Below, one piece after another: positions 63,650 to 64,000 of a stretch of DNA of 64,000 nucleotides. Below the pieces are notes generated by a model. That model had not been told where the DNA came from and did not search any database. It worked only from the letters and a program-made list of their open reading frames with translations. Source of the DNA: JALZMG01 sp963844175 (GTDB lineage Bacteria; Actinomycetota; Acidimicrobiia; Acidimicrobiales; Ilumatobacteraceae); NCBI GenBank assembly GCA_963844175.1, contig CAWJNE010000003.1, forward strand, positions 48,123 through 112,122, written 5' to 3'. Position 1 is the stretch's first letter. Each line of letters starts with the position of its first letter. A program made the position numbers and the translations under genes.

Positions 63650-64000
63650 TCAGGCGTGCTCGTGGCGGTGGTGAAGGTCCGGAACGTGCGGATGGCTGTG
63701 CACGAGGACTTCGTGCCGATGCGGATGCTGGTGCAGCCCTGTGTCGTGCGCCGGATGGTGGTGGTCGTGATGACCGTCGTCGTGAACGTGCTCGTGGTCG
63801 TGCTCCACCTCTCATGCCGGTGTTCGTGGAGATGCGCTGACCGCATCACTGTGGCAACGCCGAGCCCGGCAAGGACCACGGCGACGGCTTGGGCAACTGT
63901 CACCCGGCTCGCCCAGAACGATCCACGTGATCGCAGCGCCGACGAACGGCGCGACGGCGAAGATCAGTTGAGCGCGAACAGCGCCGAGGTCGCGGGCGCC
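63650..64000 (-). CDS. EamA/DMT-family transporter with His-rich tail (5' part beyond window, frame broken)
   Basis: C-terminal part only. VTVAQAVAVVLAGLGVATVM is the last membrane helix of an EamA domain; after one missing base near 63,815 the tail reads HDHEHVHDDGHHDHHHHP and ends HPHVPDLHHRHEH. His-rich tails of this sort suggest a metal-linked transporter or metal storage, which is inferred. The gene continues past the right edge. Confidence 0.65.

Overview
The window looks like chromosome from a high-GC actinomycete-type bacterium, plausibly class Acidimicrobiia (inference; no 16S or marker phylogeny can be run here). Pointers are GC-rich codon use, many GTG starts, a WhiB iron-sulfur regulator, an MtrA/MtrB/LpqB-like signalling locus, a DPM1-like polyprenol-phosphate mannosyltransferase, a PimB-like mannosyltransferase, a DUF3040 protein and an actinobacterial-style dcw cluster. 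Genes are packed tightly with many ATGA/GTGA/TGATG overlaps.

Layout. 1-7,948 (minus): mraZ-rsmH-ftsL-ftsI-murE-mraY-murD division and wall cluster, with MraZ-type operator repeats at 8,014-8,050 and no murF at its usual place. 8.1-11.7 kb (minus): acyl-CoA dehydrogenase, small protein, HNH protein, lipoate-ligase-like protein and a ROK protein. 11.8-16.5 kb (plus): MoxR ATPase, DUF58 and transglutaminase operon. 16.5-18.9 kb (minus): DUF3040, DNA polymerase IV, polyprenol-P-mannose synthase. 19-24 kb (plus): inositol phosphatase, MOSC protein, two-component system with GerMN lipoprotein. 24-31 kb: phosphofructokinase, glycerol kinase, ACT protein, TetR with tandem operators, PEP-utiliser-like protein, AlaC-like aminotransferase. 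31-46 kb: pyrophosphatase, LigD-type polymerase, aminotransferase, Anbu peptidase, amidohydrolase, glucokinase, PimB-like glycosyltransferase, QueG, NYN protein, DEDD/GIY-YIG nuclease, thrB, trpD, whiB. 46-53.4 kb: glpD, alkyl-DHAP-synthase-like flavoprotein, FGGY kinase and two ferritin-like proteins, a glycerol-phosphate and ether-lipid-like neighbourhood.

At 53,459-53,835 lies the RNase P RNA gene rnpB. A perfect 27-bp copy of its 3' end recurs at 61,061-61,087, and each copy is followed on its right by the C-terminal remnant of a different tyrosine recombinase. I read this as two elements integrated in tandem at rnpB: one from 53.84 to 61.06 kb and a second starting at 61.09 kb and running past the window or decaying. 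The first holds phage-like fragments, iteron-like repeats, an HTH-repeat gene, a winged-helix gene with an inverted repeat, and small unknowns. The second begins with a heavily frameshifted hydrolase/cyclase pseudogene and ends at a His-rich EamA transporter cut by the window edge.

Three genome-wide habits stand out. First, about twenty genes have a -10-like hexamer (T/C)ANNNT only 6-8 nt before the start codon, suggesting leaderless transcription. Second, dispersed repeats sit at gene ends, including two cassettes in which a hairpin arm contains the downstream start codon. Third, eight frame breaks in conserved backbone genes are each cured by removing one base, which looks like sequence error but should be checked.
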